A DNA stretch of 64,000 bases from an uncultured Alistipes sp. (GTDB lineage Bacteria; Bacteroidota; Bacteroidia; Bacteroidales; Rikenellaceae), in assembly GCA_910587675.1 (NCBI GenBank), contig CAJUMU010000001.1:248001-312000 (forward strand). The letters run 5' to 3'. This document shows, one piece after another, positions 22,354-32,280 of this stretch. The notes beneath the pieces are model-generated. The model ran no database searches and had not been told where the DNA came from. It was given only the letters and a program-made list of their open reading frames with translations. Every line of letters begins with the position of its first letter. Position 1 is the first letter of the stretch. The position numbers and the translations under genes were made by a program.

Positions 22354-25191
22354 TCAGAACACTCCCAGATCCTGCAACTTGGCCTCCAAAGAGGGCAGAT
22401 CGTAAAACTTTATTTCGCGGGGTTTGGCTCCTACCTGCGGCCCCACGATACCCGCGCGCTCCAACTGCAACATGATACGGCCCGCGCGGTTGAAGCCCAC
22501 TTCGTAATTGCGCTGGATCGACGAGGTGGAGATCATGCCGTTGGTAACGGCCGCGCGCGCTATCTCGCCGAACAGCACGTCGTACTTGACGGGCGCGCCG
22601 CTCTCGCCATCCGAGACGCCCGACGAACCGCCGCCCTCGCCCGCGTCGGGAACGTAATCGGGCAACGGATAGGCCTCGGTATAACCCTGCTGCTTGGCGA
22701 TGAAGTCCACAAGACGCTCCACCTCGCGGGTCTCGACCAGACCGCACTGTATACGAGTCAACTCGCCGTCTTTCGAGAATAGCATATCGCCGCGTCCGAT
22801 GAGCTGGTTGGCACCGGGCTGGTCGATTATGGTGCGCGAGTCGATCATCTGCATCACACGGAAAGCGATTCGCGCGGGGAAGTTGGCCTTGATACCTCCC
22901 GTGATGATCTTCACGTCGGGACGCTGCGTGGCTATGATAAGATGGATGCCCACGGCGCGCGCCTTCTGCGCCAGACGCATCACGGGCACCTCGACCTCCT
23001 TGGCGGTCATGATAAGGTCGGCGAACTCGTCGACGATGACCACTATGTAGGGCAGGTAGCGGTGACCCTTCTGCGGGTTGAGCCGACGTCCCACGAACTT
23101 CTCGTTATACTCGACGATGTTGCGCGCCGTCGCCATCTTGCACAGCTCCAAACGGCGGCCCATCTCCTCGACGAGCGAATTGAGAACGTAAACGGCCTTC
23201 TTCGGATCGGTCACGATAGCCTCGTCCTCCGACTCCATCTTGGCCAGAAAATGGCGTTCGAGCTTGTTGTAGACCGAGAACTCCACCATCTTGGGGTCGA
23301 TCATGACGAACTTCAACTGCGCGGGGTGCTTGCGGTAGAGCAACGAGGTGATGATGGCGTTAAGGCCCACCGACTTACCCTGTCCCGTCGCGCCCGCCAC
23401 CAGAAGGTGGGGCATCTTCGCCAGATCGAACGTGAAGTTTTCGTTCTGAATCGTGCGCCCGATCACCACGGGCAGCTCGGCTTTAGAGTTCTGGAACTCC
23501 TCCGAACAGATGGCCGAGTACATCGAAACCACCTGCTTGTCGCGATTGGGCACCTCGATACCGATGGTTCCGCGACCCGAGATGGGAGCTATGATTCGTA
23601 TACCCAACGCTTTGAGGCTCTGGGCTATATCCTTTTCGAGTCCCTGAATCTTGGCGATCTTCACGCCCTGCGCCTGCACGATCTCGTACAGAGTGACCGT
23701 GGGACCCACCGTGGCGTGAATGTCGACTATGGGGATGCCGAAATACTTCAACGTCTCCTCGATACGGCACTTGTTGTCGTAAATCTCGGCGTCGCTCACC
23801 TTGTGCGGCGACTTGTAGTCCTCCAACAGCGAAGCGTAAGGCTTGCGGTAACTCTCCAGATCGCGCAGAGGATCGTACAGATCGTCGACGGCGATATCGC
23901 TCTCGTCTACCCTGCTCACCTCGCGCTCGTGGACCGTAACCACAATACCGCCATCCTCCGCCTCCGCTCGCTCCTCGTCGCGCTCCTCCGCGGGCGCAGG
24001 CTCGTAAGCAGGCTCGACGGCGGCCGAGGCGATGTCGGGCGTCCCGTTCACCGCGGCGGGCGGAACATTGCGCGGGATGACGGCGAAACCCTCCTCGTCG
24101 AACTCGGTCTCCTGCGGCTCGCGCACCTCGTCGTCGGACAGCAAGGCATTCACGTCGATATCGTTCGGAACGGCCCCGCCGTGAGGGATGACGATGAATC
24201 CGTCGTCGTCGGGTTCGGGCAATACCGCATCATCGGATGCCGCGGCATCCGAAGCGGTCGGCTCCTCGACGCTCCTCGGCTCCTCCGCCACGCTCGCACC
24301 TGCTGTGTTCATCATCATGGCGGCGCGTTCGTTGATGGTCATGACGCGTTCGCCCGACTCCGCAGAAGCCGCGGCCGCGTAAGATTGCGCGGGAGTCGCG
24401 GCAGGCGCGGGCGACGACGGACGTCGCTCCGCCTCGGGTTCGCGACGCTCCTCCGCGAACGGAGACTCCTCCGCATCGTCGATTTCGTTGCTCTCATAGC
24501 TCTCATCCTCCTCCGTCTGCTCGGAATCCTCGTCGCGACGGCTCTTTATCACACGGTCGCGAACCACCGACACCAGCCGTTCGCTCTGGCTTACCATCTT
24601 GTCGCTCGCGTTATTGACGGTGCGTATGAAGTTGCGATTTATGAATACGCCCGTGAGGATCCACCCCGCGAGCAGGACCAGAACGGTGCCGAACACCCCG
24701 ATGAAGAGGACCAGATCGGCTGCGCACGCATGCCCGAAGAGTCCGCCGATATCGTGGCTCACCGAGAACTGCGAGCCGATGAATCCCATCGTGAGCGCGC
24801 CCATCACCAGCAGCAACGCCGCGCTCAAGGCGAAGTGGTTGAGACGGAGGCGTTTCTTGCGGAAGATGCGCCACCCGACGACGGTTATGACGACGGGCAG
24901 AATTATGCCAAACACGCCGAACGAGCGGTCGACGACCAGATAGGCCACCGAAGCTCCCGAGCGGCTGCAAATATTCTCGAAAGGCACCTCGACGCCCGAC
25001 AGCGCGGCATCGTTGCGCAGAGCCGACAGATCGGACGACCAGTGGAAAAAGTGGGATACCACCGAACATACGGCGAAGACGCCGAACACCAGCAACACGA
25101 ATCCCAGTATCCACAACATATTGTCGTTGGATGCCGCAGGCGCCGCCTCGGGGCGGTTCTTGACGGATGTTTTTTTAACTCGTTGTGCCAT
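22354..25191 (-). CDS. ftsK: DNA translocase FtsK
   Basis: FtsK couples chromosome-dimer resolution to septation. The product is 945 residues from the Met of MAQRVKKTSVKNRPE; an earlier Met at 25227 is less likely. It has four N-terminal membrane helices, a long acidic Ala/Pro/Glu linker, and a motor with Walker A GATGQGKSVGLN near residue 600, VVIVDEFADLIM (Walker B) and ATQRPDVKIITGGIKANFP. A C-terminal gamma winged helix (SSIQRNYEVGFNRAGRIM) recognises KOPS-like sites. It lies 57 bp after murI. Confidence 0.95.
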   Translation of the reverse strand: MAQRVKKTSVKNRPEAAPAASNDNMLWILGFVLLVFGVFAVCSVVSHFFHWSSDLSALRNDAALSGVEVPFENICSRSGASVAYLVVDRSFGVFGIILPVVITVVGWRIFRKKRLRLNHFALSAALLLVMGALTMGFIGSQFSVSHDIGGLFGHACAADLVLFIGVFGTVLVLLAGWILTGVFINRNFIRTVNNASDKMVSQSERLVSVVRDRVIKSRRDEDSEQTEEDESYESNEIDDAEESPFAEERREPEAERRPSSPAPAATPAQSYAAAASAESGERVMTINERAAMMMNTAGASVAEEPRSVEEPTASDAAASDDAVLPEPDDDGFIVIPHGGAVPNDIDVNALLSDDEVREPQETEFDEEGFAVIPRNVPPAAVNGTPDIASAAVEPAYEPAPAEERDEERAEAEDGGIVVTVHEREVSRVDESDIAVDDLYDPLRDLESYRKPYASLLEDYKSPHKVSDAEIYDNKCRIEETLKYFGIPIVDIHATVGPTVTLYEIVQAQGVKIAKIQGLEKDIAQSLKALGIRIIAPISGRGTIGIEVPNRDKQVVSMYSAICSEEFQNSKAELPVVIGRTIQNENFTFDLAKMPHLLVAGATGQGKSVGLNAIITSLLYRKHPAQLKFVMIDPKMVEFSVYNKLERHFLAKMESEDEAIVTDPKKAVYVLNSLVEEMGRRLELCKMATARNIVEYNEKFVGRRLNPQKGHRYLPYIVVIVDEFADLIMTAKEVEVPVMRLAQKARAVGIHLIIATQRPDVKIITGGIKANFPARIAFRVMQMIDSRTIIDQPGANQLIGRGDMLFSKDGELTRIQCGLVETREVERLVDFIAKQQGYTEAYPLPDYVPDAGEGGGSSGVSDGESGAPVKYDVLFGEIARAAVTNGMISTSSIQRNYEVGFNRAGRIMLQLERAGIVGPQVGAKPREIKFYDLPSLEAKLQDLGVF

Positions 25192-25248
25192 AAAAAACCT
25201 AAAGAGGGCATGGGCCCCGTTAATCATATAATTATAACTCCGCGGCCG

Positions 25249-26019
25249 TCAGATGCCGAAAGCCTTGCGGCGCAGCCGCTCGCGGTAGGCGTCGTCGGCG
25301 AAAGTGAGGAACTCGAACACGGGCGTCGCCTCGCCCGAAGCGTGCATGTCGTACTCCGCGAGCAAACTCTCCACCCGCTTCTCCACCGCCTCGCCCGAAT
25401 CGATGATCTCCACGCCTCGGTCGCCGACCACGCGCTTTATCGTATCGCGCAGGAACGGATAGTGCGTACATCCCAGCACTATTATGTCGGCCCCTTCGGC
25501 GATTACGGGATCGACCACGGCGCGAACCGCGGCCTCCGTCTCGGGAGCATTCTCGGCGTCGGACTCCACCGCCTCGACGAAGCCGCGCCCCACGGCCTTA
25601 ACAACCCGCACGCCGCCGCCGTAACGCGCCAGCGTGGAGAGGAACTTCGCGCCCGTGAGGCTCCGTTCGGTGGCGACGACCCCCACCACCCCCGTCCGCG
25701 TACGTTCGCAGGCGGGTTTCACGGCGGGTTCGAGCCCCACGAAGGGGATGTGGGGGAACGTCGCCCGCAGATGGCTTATAGCCGCCGAGGTCGCCGTGTT
25801 GCAGGCCACCACGATCAACTTACACCCTCTGTCGATCAACACCCGCACGGCATTCACGGCCAATTCGCGGATGCGATCCTCCGCAAGCGAGCCGTAAGGG
25901 CAGTTCTTGCCGTCGCCCAGATATATCAACGACTCCTCGGGCAGGGCGCGATGTATCTCGCGCCACACCGACAATCCGCCGAATCCCGAATCGTAAACGC
26001 CTATGGGTGAATCATTCAT
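25249..26019 (-). CDS. murI: Glutamate racemase
   Basis: MurI makes D-glutamate for peptidoglycan. The 256 residues include the N-terminal GVYDSGFGGLSVWREI (catalytic region), VVACNTATSAAI (first catalytic Cys) and IIVLGCTHYPFL (second catalytic Cys). Length is normal. Its start overlaps the aroK stop region by 8 bp, indicating coupled translation. Confidence 0.96.
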   Translation of the reverse strand: MNDSPIGVYDSGFGGLSVWREIHRALPEESLIYLGDGKNCPYGSLAEDRIRELAVNAVRVLIDRGCKLIVVACNTATSAAISHLRATFPHIPFVGLEPAVKPACERTRTGVVGVVATERSLTGAKFLSTLARYGGGVRVVKAVGRGFVEAVESDAENAPETEAAVRAVVDPVIAEGADIIVLGCTHYPFLRDTIKRVVGDRGVEIIDSGEAVEKRVESLLAEYDMHASGEATPVFEFLTFADDAYRERLRRKAFGI

Positions 26020-26536
26020 CGCCGCGGATCGTAGAAAGTACCGTTTCTATCAATTCGGCGTCGCTGCGCTCGGCGCAGTCGACGCAAAGCCTCGCGCGCG
26101 AATAAAATGGCTCGCGCTCGGCCATGTTGGCCGTCATGAAAGCTATCAGCTCCTCGTCGTCGAGGTCGCGCAGCTTGGGACGCTTGCGCCGCCCGTGGGG
26201 ACTCAGGCGCGAGGCTATCTGCTCGGGCGTGCGACGCAGATACACCGTTACGCCCGCCTCGTTCATACGCTCCATATTGTCGCGCCACACGGGGGCTCCG
26301 CCACCCGTGGAGACGATCATATCCTCCTCCGATTCGGCCAGCTCGTCGATCAGCCGCCGCTCCCGCGAACGGAAATACTCCTCGCCCTCGTAACGGAAAA
26401 TATCGGCTATCGACGCCCCCTCGCGCTCCTCGATCGCAGCATCCATGTCGACGAAACGCAGCCCCGTCGCATGGGCCAGCTTACGTCCCAGCGAGGTTTT
26501 GCCGCACCCCATATATCCGATAAGAAATATCTTCAT
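26012..26536 (-). CDS. aroK: Shikimate kinase
   Basis: It phosphorylates shikimate in the aromatic amino acid pathway. From the ATG at 26536 the product is 174 residues with the P-loop GYMGCGKTSLGRKLA and the shikimate-binding segments FVDMDAAIEEREG and VSTGGGAPVW. A TTG at 26557 would add seven residues but has no support. It starts 17 bp past the parC stop and overlaps murI. Confidence 0.95.
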   Translation of the reverse strand: MKIFLIGYMGCGKTSLGRKLAHATGLRFVDMDAAIEEREGASIADIFRYEGEEYFRSRERRLIDELAESEEDMIVSTGGGAPVWRDNMERMNEAGVTVYLRRTPEQIASRLSPHGRRKRPKLRDLDDEELIAFMTANMAEREPFYSRARLCVDCAERSDAELIETVLSTIRGDE

Positions 26537-26553
26537 AGCCGCGTGGTTGCGTG

Positions 26554-29247
26554 TCAAAACAAATTAAGCTGCTCGGTCTCCGACTCGTCGCCGCCGTCGG
26601 GATCGTCGTATCCCGCGCCTACCGCAGCGTCGTCGATATCCTCGGCGGCGTCGACCTCCGGCGTCTCGGGCTCTTCGGGTTCGGGCGTCGGCTCGGGCTC
26701 GACGAAAGTAAGCGACGCCACGTCGTAGGTGGTTATGCGCTTGCCCTTGGCTCGGTGGCTCTTGATGCCCACGAACGTGTCCACATCCACCTCGTCGTCG
26801 GGACGCGAGGCGTGAGCCCCCTTGTACGACACCACCAGCTTCGCGCCGTCGCAACAGGTGACGGCCACGAGTTCCATCGTCGAATCGTCGTCGAGGAAAG
26901 GTTGCAGGCGCTCGCTCGCTTCGAGCTGGAAACGCTTCATGTAATAGTATCCCTGCTCGCGGTCGAAGTAGCAGAGGCTGTACACACGCCCCGCCACATA
27001 ACGCTCCACACGCACCGTATCGTCGGGGAAGTGCTGGCTCACGTTGAAGCCCGTGATGTAGTATTGGTATTTCGAGGTCCACACCACGATCTTGTCGTCG
27101 CCCTTGAACTCGCCGAGAAGCGCGCCGCGCCCGTCGGTGTTCAGGCGGCGAACATCCTCGTCGTACCAGATATTCTGGCCCCCGAGCGTCGAGGCTCCGC
27201 GCTCCTTGAGCACGATTTTGTGGATTCCGTAACGCGAGAAGAGGTTGCCCTGACTCTGGCGGCCCTTGATGCCGACGGTCGAGAAATCGAGGTCGACGAT
27301 CACCTTCTTCAGGCGCGGGCGCGGGCGGAAATAGATCTTCAGCACCTCGGCCTCTCCGTTGGGGTTGACCGACATGTAGAGGATCTCGCTCTTGGGGGTA
27401 CCCTTCGTCAAATCGTACTCCTTGTCACGCGTAATGCTCTTTATGGCGCAACGCTTCATCATTATGGCCCCGCCGCGGCCGTCGCGGTAGAGCACGTTGT
27501 AGATCGTGCGCTCGTCGTTGCGCTTGAACACTCCTATATAATATATGTTCTTGTCGAAGAAAGCCTTGTCGCTCACCTTGGTTATGATGTAGCGGCCATC
27601 CTTCAGGATTACTATCACGTCGTCGATATCGCTGCAATCGCACACGAACTCGGCATCCTTCATGCCTTTGCCGATGCCGAAGAAACCCTCGGCGCGGTCG
27701 ACATAGAGTTTGGCGTTAGTAACGGCCACCTTCGTCGCCTCGATGGCGTCGAACTCGCGGATCTCGGTGCGGCGGTCGCGCCCCTTGCCGTACTTGTCGC
27801 GGATACGCTCGTAATAGGCCACGGCATAATCGGTGAGGTGGTCCAGATCGTATTGAGTCGACTTGATATCCTCCTCGATCTTTCGGATCTCGTTATCGGC
27901 CTTGTCGGAGTCGTAACGCGATATGCGGATGAACTTCAACTCCGTGAGACGCTGCACGTCCTCCTGCGTCACCTCGCGGCGAAGCAGCTTCTTGAACGGC
28001 TCCAACCCCTTGTCGACGGCGGCGTACGCCTCGTCGTGCGAGCGGCAGCCCTCGATGAGCTGGTAGAGCTTGTTTTCGATGAAGATGCGCTCCAGCGACG
28101 CGGCGTGCCACGCCTCGTTGAGTTCGTGCAGGCGTATCTCCAGCTCGCGCCCGAGCAGCGCGCGAGTATGGTCGGCCGAGCGGCGAAGGATCTCCTTCAC
28201 CCCCAAGAAATGGGGCTTCTCGTCGCAGATGACGCACGAGTTGGGCGAGATCGACACCTCGCAATTGGTGAACGCGTACAGAGCGTCGATGGTCTTGTCG
28301 CTCGACTCGTCGTTCGCCACGTGGATCACGATCTCCACCTTGTCGGCCGTAAGGTCGTCGACGCGTTTGATCTTGATCTTGCCCTTTTCGTTGGCCTTGA
28401 TGATAGACTCCTTGACCGACTCCGAAGTGGTCGAGTAGGGAATCTCGGTTATAGAGAGGGTGCGTTTGTCGATCTTGGAGATGCGCGCGCGCACCTTAAC
28501 CACGCCGCCGCGCAGACCGTCATTGTAACGGCTCGCGTCCATCAATCCTCCCGTCGTGAAATCGGGCAGCAGCATGAAATCCTCGCCTCGCAGATGGGCT
28601 ATGCAGGCGTTTATCAACTCGTTGAAGTTGTGGGGCAGGATCTTCGACGCCAAACCCACCGCGATGCCGTCGGTTCCCTGCGCCAGCAGTAGCGGGAATT
28701 TTATGGGCAGCGTAACGGGCTCCTCGTTGCGGCCGTCGTAAGAGCGCATCCACTCGGTGGTCTTCTTGTTGAAAACCACGTCGAGCGCGAATTTCGACAG
28801 ACGCGCCTCGATGTAACGTCCCGCGGCGGCATCGTCGCCCGTGAGGATGTTGCCCCAGTTGCCCTGACAATCGATCAGCAGATCCTTCTGCCCCAACTGC
28901 ACCAGCGCGTCCTTGATCGAGGCGTCGCCGTGGGGGTGGTACTGCATGGCCTGACCCACGATGTTGGCCACCTTGTTGTAACGGCCGTCGTCGCAGCACT
29001 TCATGGCGTGGAGAATACGACGCTGCACGGGCTTCAAACCATCCTCGACATGGGGCACGGCACGCTCCAGAATCACATACGAAGCATAGTCCAAGAACCA
29101 GTTCTTGTACATGCCCGTGAGTTTGTGCAGATTGCCCTCCTCGCCGTAGACGCGCTCGAACTTGCTCCGCATGCCCGCCGCGACTCGCTCGTCGATCGGC
29201 AGTTCGTCGGCGCCGATATCCTCTTTCATATCCTTATCCTCTGACAT
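26554..29247 (-). CDS. parC: DNA topoisomerase IV subunit A
   Basis: This is the DNA-cleaving subunit of topoisomerase IV, which decatenates chromosomes. The 897-residue product has VQRRILHAM, the quinolone-region equivalent YHPHGDASIKDALVQLGQ, and the catalytic Tyr145 in AGRYIEARL. The C-terminus is variable, with a strongly acidic tail after VEPEPTPEPEEPETPE, and lacks the full GyrA box. It follows parE by 24 bp. The ParC/ParE assignment is supported by the adjacent pair and the separate gyrA. Confidence 0.95.
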   Translation of the reverse strand: MSEDKDMKEDIGADELPIDERVAAGMRSKFERVYGEEGNLHKLTGMYKNWFLDYASYVILERAVPHVEDGLKPVQRRILHAMKCCDDGRYNKVANIVGQAMQYHPHGDASIKDALVQLGQKDLLIDCQGNWGNILTGDDAAAGRYIEARLSKFALDVVFNKKTTEWMRSYDGRNEEPVTLPIKFPLLLAQGTDGIAVGLASKILPHNFNELINACIAHLRGEDFMLLPDFTTGGLMDASRYNDGLRGGVVKVRARISKIDKRTLSITEIPYSTTSESVKESIIKANEKGKIKIKRVDDLTADKVEIVIHVANDESSDKTIDALYAFTNCEVSISPNSCVICDEKPHFLGVKEILRRSADHTRALLGRELEIRLHELNEAWHAASLERIFIENKLYQLIEGCRSHDEAYAAVDKGLEPFKKLLRREVTQEDVQRLTELKFIRISRYDSDKADNEIRKIEEDIKSTQYDLDHLTDYAVAYYERIRDKYGKGRDRRTEIREFDAIEATKVAVTNAKLYVDRAEGFFGIGKGMKDAEFVCDCSDIDDVIVILKDGRYIITKVSDKAFFDKNIYYIGVFKRNDERTIYNVLYRDGRGGAIMMKRCAIKSITRDKEYDLTKGTPKSEILYMSVNPNGEAEVLKIYFRPRPRLKKVIVDLDFSTVGIKGRQSQGNLFSRYGIHKIVLKERGASTLGGQNIWYDEDVRRLNTDGRGALLGEFKGDDKIVVWTSKYQYYITGFNVSQHFPDDTVRVERYVAGRVYSLCYFDREQGYYYMKRFQLEASERLQPFLDDDSTMELVAVTCCDGAKLVVSYKGAHASRPDDEVDVDTFVGIKSHRAKGKRITTYDVASLTFVEPEPTPEPEEPETPEVDAAEDIDDAAVGAGYDDPDGGDESETEQLNLF

Positions 29248-29271
29248 TGGGGGTAATTTTTTCGTTTTACG

Positions 29272-31146
29272 TTATGCGATATCCTCCTCGACCAAATCCT
29301 CCTCGATACGCAGGTTGTCGATGATGAAACCCTGACGCTCGAAGGTGTTCTTGCCCATGTAGAACTCCAGCAGGTCGGAGATGGGGTCGTCCTTCGTGAG
29401 ACGCACCCTATCGAGACGCATGTTCTCGCCTATGAGATCCTTGAACTCGTCGGGCGAGATCTCGCCCAGACCTTTGAATCGGGTTATCTCGGCCGAGGCT
29501 CCGCACCGCTTCACGGCGCGCTGACGCTCCTCCTCGGAGTAACAGTAAAAATTCTCCTTCTTGTTGCGCACGCGGAACAGCGGAGTCTGGAGGATATAGA
29601 GGTGGCCGCTGCGGATCAGCTCGGGGAAGAACTGCACGAAAAAGCTGGTCATGAGCAGACGGATGTGCATGCCGTCAACATCGGCATCGGTAGCGATTAT
29701 GACCTTGTTGTAGCGCAAGTTGTCCATGCTCTCCTCGATGTTGAGAGCCGATTGCAGCAGGTTGAACTCCTCGTTCTCGTAAACCACCTTTTTAGTGAGT
29801 CCGTAAGAGTTGAGCGGCTTTCCGCGCAGGCAGAAGACCGCCTGCGTCATGGCGTTGCGGCTCATGGTGATGGGCCCCATCGCCGAGAGTCCCTCAGTGA
29901 TGAAGATCATCGTCTGCTCGGCCTGCTCGTTCTTGTCGGTGAAATGTATCTTGCAGTCGCGCAGCTTACGGTTGTTGATAGCGACCTTTTTGGCTGTCTC
30001 GCGCGCTTTCTTCTGGATGCCCGAAATGGCCTTGCGCTCCTTCTCGTTCTCGACGATCTTCTTCTGCAACACCTGCGCTGTCTCGGGGTGCTTGTGCAAA
30101 TAGTTGTCGAGGTTCACCGCGAGAAAATCGCCCACGAACTGCTGCATCGACACGCCTGCGGCCACCTCCTTCGATCCCAGACGTATCTTGGTCTGCGACT
30201 CGAACACGGGGTCGTTCATCCTGACCGAAACGGCCGCGATGATCGACGTGCGCACGTCCGAGGGGTCGTAATCCTTCTTGTAGAACTCCTTCACCACCTT
30301 AGCTACCGAAGCGCGGAACGCCGCCTGATGAGTGCCGCCCTGAGGCGTGTACTGGCCGTTGACGAACGAATAATAGCTTTCGCCGTAACCCGTGCCGTGG
30401 GTAATCACCACGTCGATATCGTCGCCCGAGATGTAGATCGGGGGATACAGAGGCTCCTCCGACAAGTTGTCGTTCACCAGATCGAGCAGTCCGTTTTTCG
30501 AGACGAACTCGCGGCCGTTGAGTACTATCTTGAGGCCGAGATTGAGGTAGGTGTAGTTGCGCACCAACTGCTCGACGTAATCCATGTTGTACTCGTATCG
30601 GCCGAAGATCTCCTCGTCGACACGGAAACGGATCATAGTACCGTTTCGTTCATCCACGCCGCTCTCCCACCGATCCGAGAGCTCCAAACCTTTGGCGAAC
30701 GAGACCGTATGCGCCTCGCCCTCGCGCACCGAACGCGCCGTGAACTCGCTCGAAAGCATGTTCACCGCCTTGACGCCCACACCGTTAAGGCCCACCGTCT
30801 TCTTGAACGCCTCGCCCGAATACTTGCCTCCCGTGTTCATCTGGCTCACCGCCGCCGAAAGCGACTTGAGGGGAATGCCGCGGCCGTAATCGCGCACCGT
30901 CACCACGTTGTCCTCGATGGTGATCTCGATGCGGTCGCCCGCACCCATGATGAACTCGTCGATGGAGTTGTCGACCGTCTCTTTGATAAGCACGTAGATT
31001 CCGTCGTCCGACTGCGAGCCGTCGCCCAACTTGCCGATATACATACCCGGGCGCAAGCGCAGGTGCTCGCGCGGCGAGAGGGTTTTGATGGCATCGTCGT
31101 CGTATGCCGCCTGATTTTTATTATTTTTTACGTCACTCATATTCAC
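29272..31146 (-). CDS. parE: DNA topoisomerase IV subunit B
   Basis: This is the ATPase subunit of topoisomerase IV. The 624 residues contain the GHKL ATPase motifs ETVDNSIDEFIMG, RDYGRGIPL and NGVGVKAVN, and the TOPRIM domain with FITEGLSAMGPI (the usual EGDSAGG reads EGLSAMG, as in other Bacteroidetes ParE), IIATDADVDGMHIRLL and KPLNSYGLTKKV. Start is either Met1 or Met3. It lies between plsC (5 bp upstream) and parC. Confidence 0.95.
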   Translation of the reverse strand: MNMSDVKNNKNQAAYDDDAIKTLSPREHLRLRPGMYIGKLGDGSQSDDGIYVLIKETVDNSIDEFIMGAGDRIEITIEDNVVTVRDYGRGIPLKSLSAAVSQMNTGGKYSGEAFKKTVGLNGVGVKAVNMLSSEFTARSVREGEAHTVSFAKGLELSDRWESGVDERNGTMIRFRVDEEIFGRYEYNMDYVEQLVRNYTYLNLGLKIVLNGREFVSKNGLLDLVNDNLSEEPLYPPIYISGDDIDVVITHGTGYGESYYSFVNGQYTPQGGTHQAAFRASVAKVVKEFYKKDYDPSDVRTSIIAAVSVRMNDPVFESQTKIRLGSKEVAAGVSMQQFVGDFLAVNLDNYLHKHPETAQVLQKKIVENEKERKAISGIQKKARETAKKVAINNRKLRDCKIHFTDKNEQAEQTMIFITEGLSAMGPITMSRNAMTQAVFCLRGKPLNSYGLTKKVVYENEEFNLLQSALNIEESMDNLRYNKVIIATDADVDGMHIRLLMTSFFVQFFPELIRSGHLYILQTPLFRVRNKKENFYCYSEEERQRAVKRCGASAEITRFKGLGEISPDEFKDLIGENMRLDRVRLTKDDPISDLLEFYMGKNTFERQGFIIDNLRIEEDLVEEDIA

Positions 31147-31151
31147 GATTT

Positions 31152-31913
31152 CTATGCGTTACGCCGCCCGCGCGACCTCTCCTCCTCGGCGACCTCGGCG
31201 CGCAACGCGGCCAACGCCTCGATCATGTTTACGCGAACCTCCTCGGCCAGCGTCTTCACATCCGACGCCGCGACGCGCTCGGCCGACACGGGCGGCAGGA
31301 CGCGGATGGCAATGCGATTGCTCCAGTTCATGCGCCAGCCCTTGAACGTGGCGCCCGTGCCCGTCATAACCACGGGCAGGATATCGACGTCGGCCTCCTT
31401 GGCGAGGTTGAAAGCGCCCATCTTGAAACGGTGTATCTCGCCGTCCTTCGAACGCGTTCCCTCGGGGAAAATCGCCACGCTCGCGCCGCGCGAAAGCCAC
31501 AGTTTGCCGTCGCGGATAACCTTCGCCATGGCGGCTGCGGCGTTTCCGCGCTCGATGGGTATATCGCCGTGCACCAGCAGCATCGGGCCGAAGAACGGCA
31601 GACGGAACACTTCGCGTTTCGACACCCAGCGGAAATTGAGCGGCACTTTGTAGGCCGCGATTATATCGACGCCCGAGGTGTGGTTGAGCACCATCACATA
31701 GGGCTTGCGGCGGTCGATGTTCTCCAGACCGTCGATCGTACGTTTCAGACACGGAGGCATGCCGAAGAATACCCACGTCATGTAACGCGACAACTCGTGC
31801 ACCCAACGGCGGCTCTTGTCGAAAGGATAGGTCACGGCGAGCGCCAGCACCGATACGACGCACCACACGGTGGTGTGGATTACGGTGAAAATATAGTAAA
31901 GAATCGATAGCAT
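31152..31913 (-). CDS. plsC: 1-acyl-sn-glycerol-3-phosphate acyltransferase
   Basis: It acylates lysophosphatidic acid to phosphatidic acid at the inner membrane. The 253-residue product has an N-terminal hydrophobic segment, the HX4D catalytic motif NHTSGVD, and the substrate-binding motifs FPEGTRSKDG and PVVMTGTGATFKG. It has a full-consensus promoter upstream (31947-31977) and heads plsC-parE-parC-aroK-murI-ftsK-lolA. Confidence 0.92.
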   Translation of the reverse strand: MLSILYYIFTVIHTTVWCVVSVLALAVTYPFDKSRRWVHELSRYMTWVFFGMPPCLKRTIDGLENIDRRKPYVMVLNHTSGVDIIAAYKVPLNFRWVSKREVFRLPFFGPMLLVHGDIPIERGNAAAAMAKVIRDGKLWLSRGASVAIFPEGTRSKDGEIHRFKMGAFNLAKEADVDILPVVMTGTGATFKGWRMNWSNRIAIRVLPPVSAERVAASDVKTLAEEVRVNMIEALAALRAEVAEEERSRGRRNA

Positions 31914-31946
31914 AATACGAATTTTCGGTTAAGGCGAATCATCTTG

Positions 31947-31977
31947 CAAATTTACTCTTTTTTGCGTCGACCGCCAA
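31947..31977 (-). promoter_or_regulatory. Promoter of the plsC-parEC operon
   Basis: On the minus strand TTG (31977-31975), 20 bp, TAAATTTG (31954-31947): consensus elements and spacing, about 34 bp upstream of plsC. Confidence 0.75.
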
Positions 31978-32065
31978 AAATCGAAGAAATATTTTCGGAA
32001 TTTTCGGGCGCGGTCGGCCGGCCGAGGCAAGAGCGCGCGAGCATCGGCGAGATATGTGTATTATT

Positions 32066-32155
32066 GCGACTCTTTCGAGAGTCGCGCGGGCCGCAGCCTC
32101 GCCCCGCGAAGGCCCGCAACTCGTCATTCACTCGTTCGCGCGCCTCGCAGACTGC
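32066..32155. repeat. Palindromic intergenic repeat R4 (type A variant)
   Basis: Hairpin GCGACTCT-ttcg-AGAGTCGC followed by GCGGGCCGCAGCCTCG / CCCCGCGAAGGCCCGC, then a diverged tail (CTCGTTCGCGCGCCTCGCAG). Unlike most copies it lies in a divergent spacer (plsC left, metallo-hydrolase right), so it cannot be just a terminator. No gene is seen in this 367-bp gap. Confidence 0.8.
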
Positions 32156-32209
32156 GTCACGAAAAACAGACACGCGTATGGTATGTTTTTCATTGTCGAT
32201 AATATTGCG

Positions 32210-32217
32210 TATATTTG
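32210..32217 (+). promoter_or_regulatory. -7 box upstream of the metallo-hydrolase gene
   Basis: TATATTTG fits the -7 consensus, about 64 bp upstream of the start. A TTG lies at 32193-32195, a shorter spacing than usual. Confidence 0.5.
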
Positions 32218-32280
32218 CGATATGCCGCGCGGACAACGGCGTCGGCAGACGTTTTGAAACAAATAAATAAAATTTCGACC

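Noticed and set aside
22942..26010. 1022-codon open frame on the plus strand opposite ftsK and murI
   Set aside because: It crosses two clear minus-strand genes and their gap; its composition is that of a complementary-strand shadow.
26537..26557. Seven-residue N-terminal extension of shikimate kinase from a TTG
   Set aside because: Start codon is TTG, overlaps parC, and the internal ATG gives the conserved family N-terminus.
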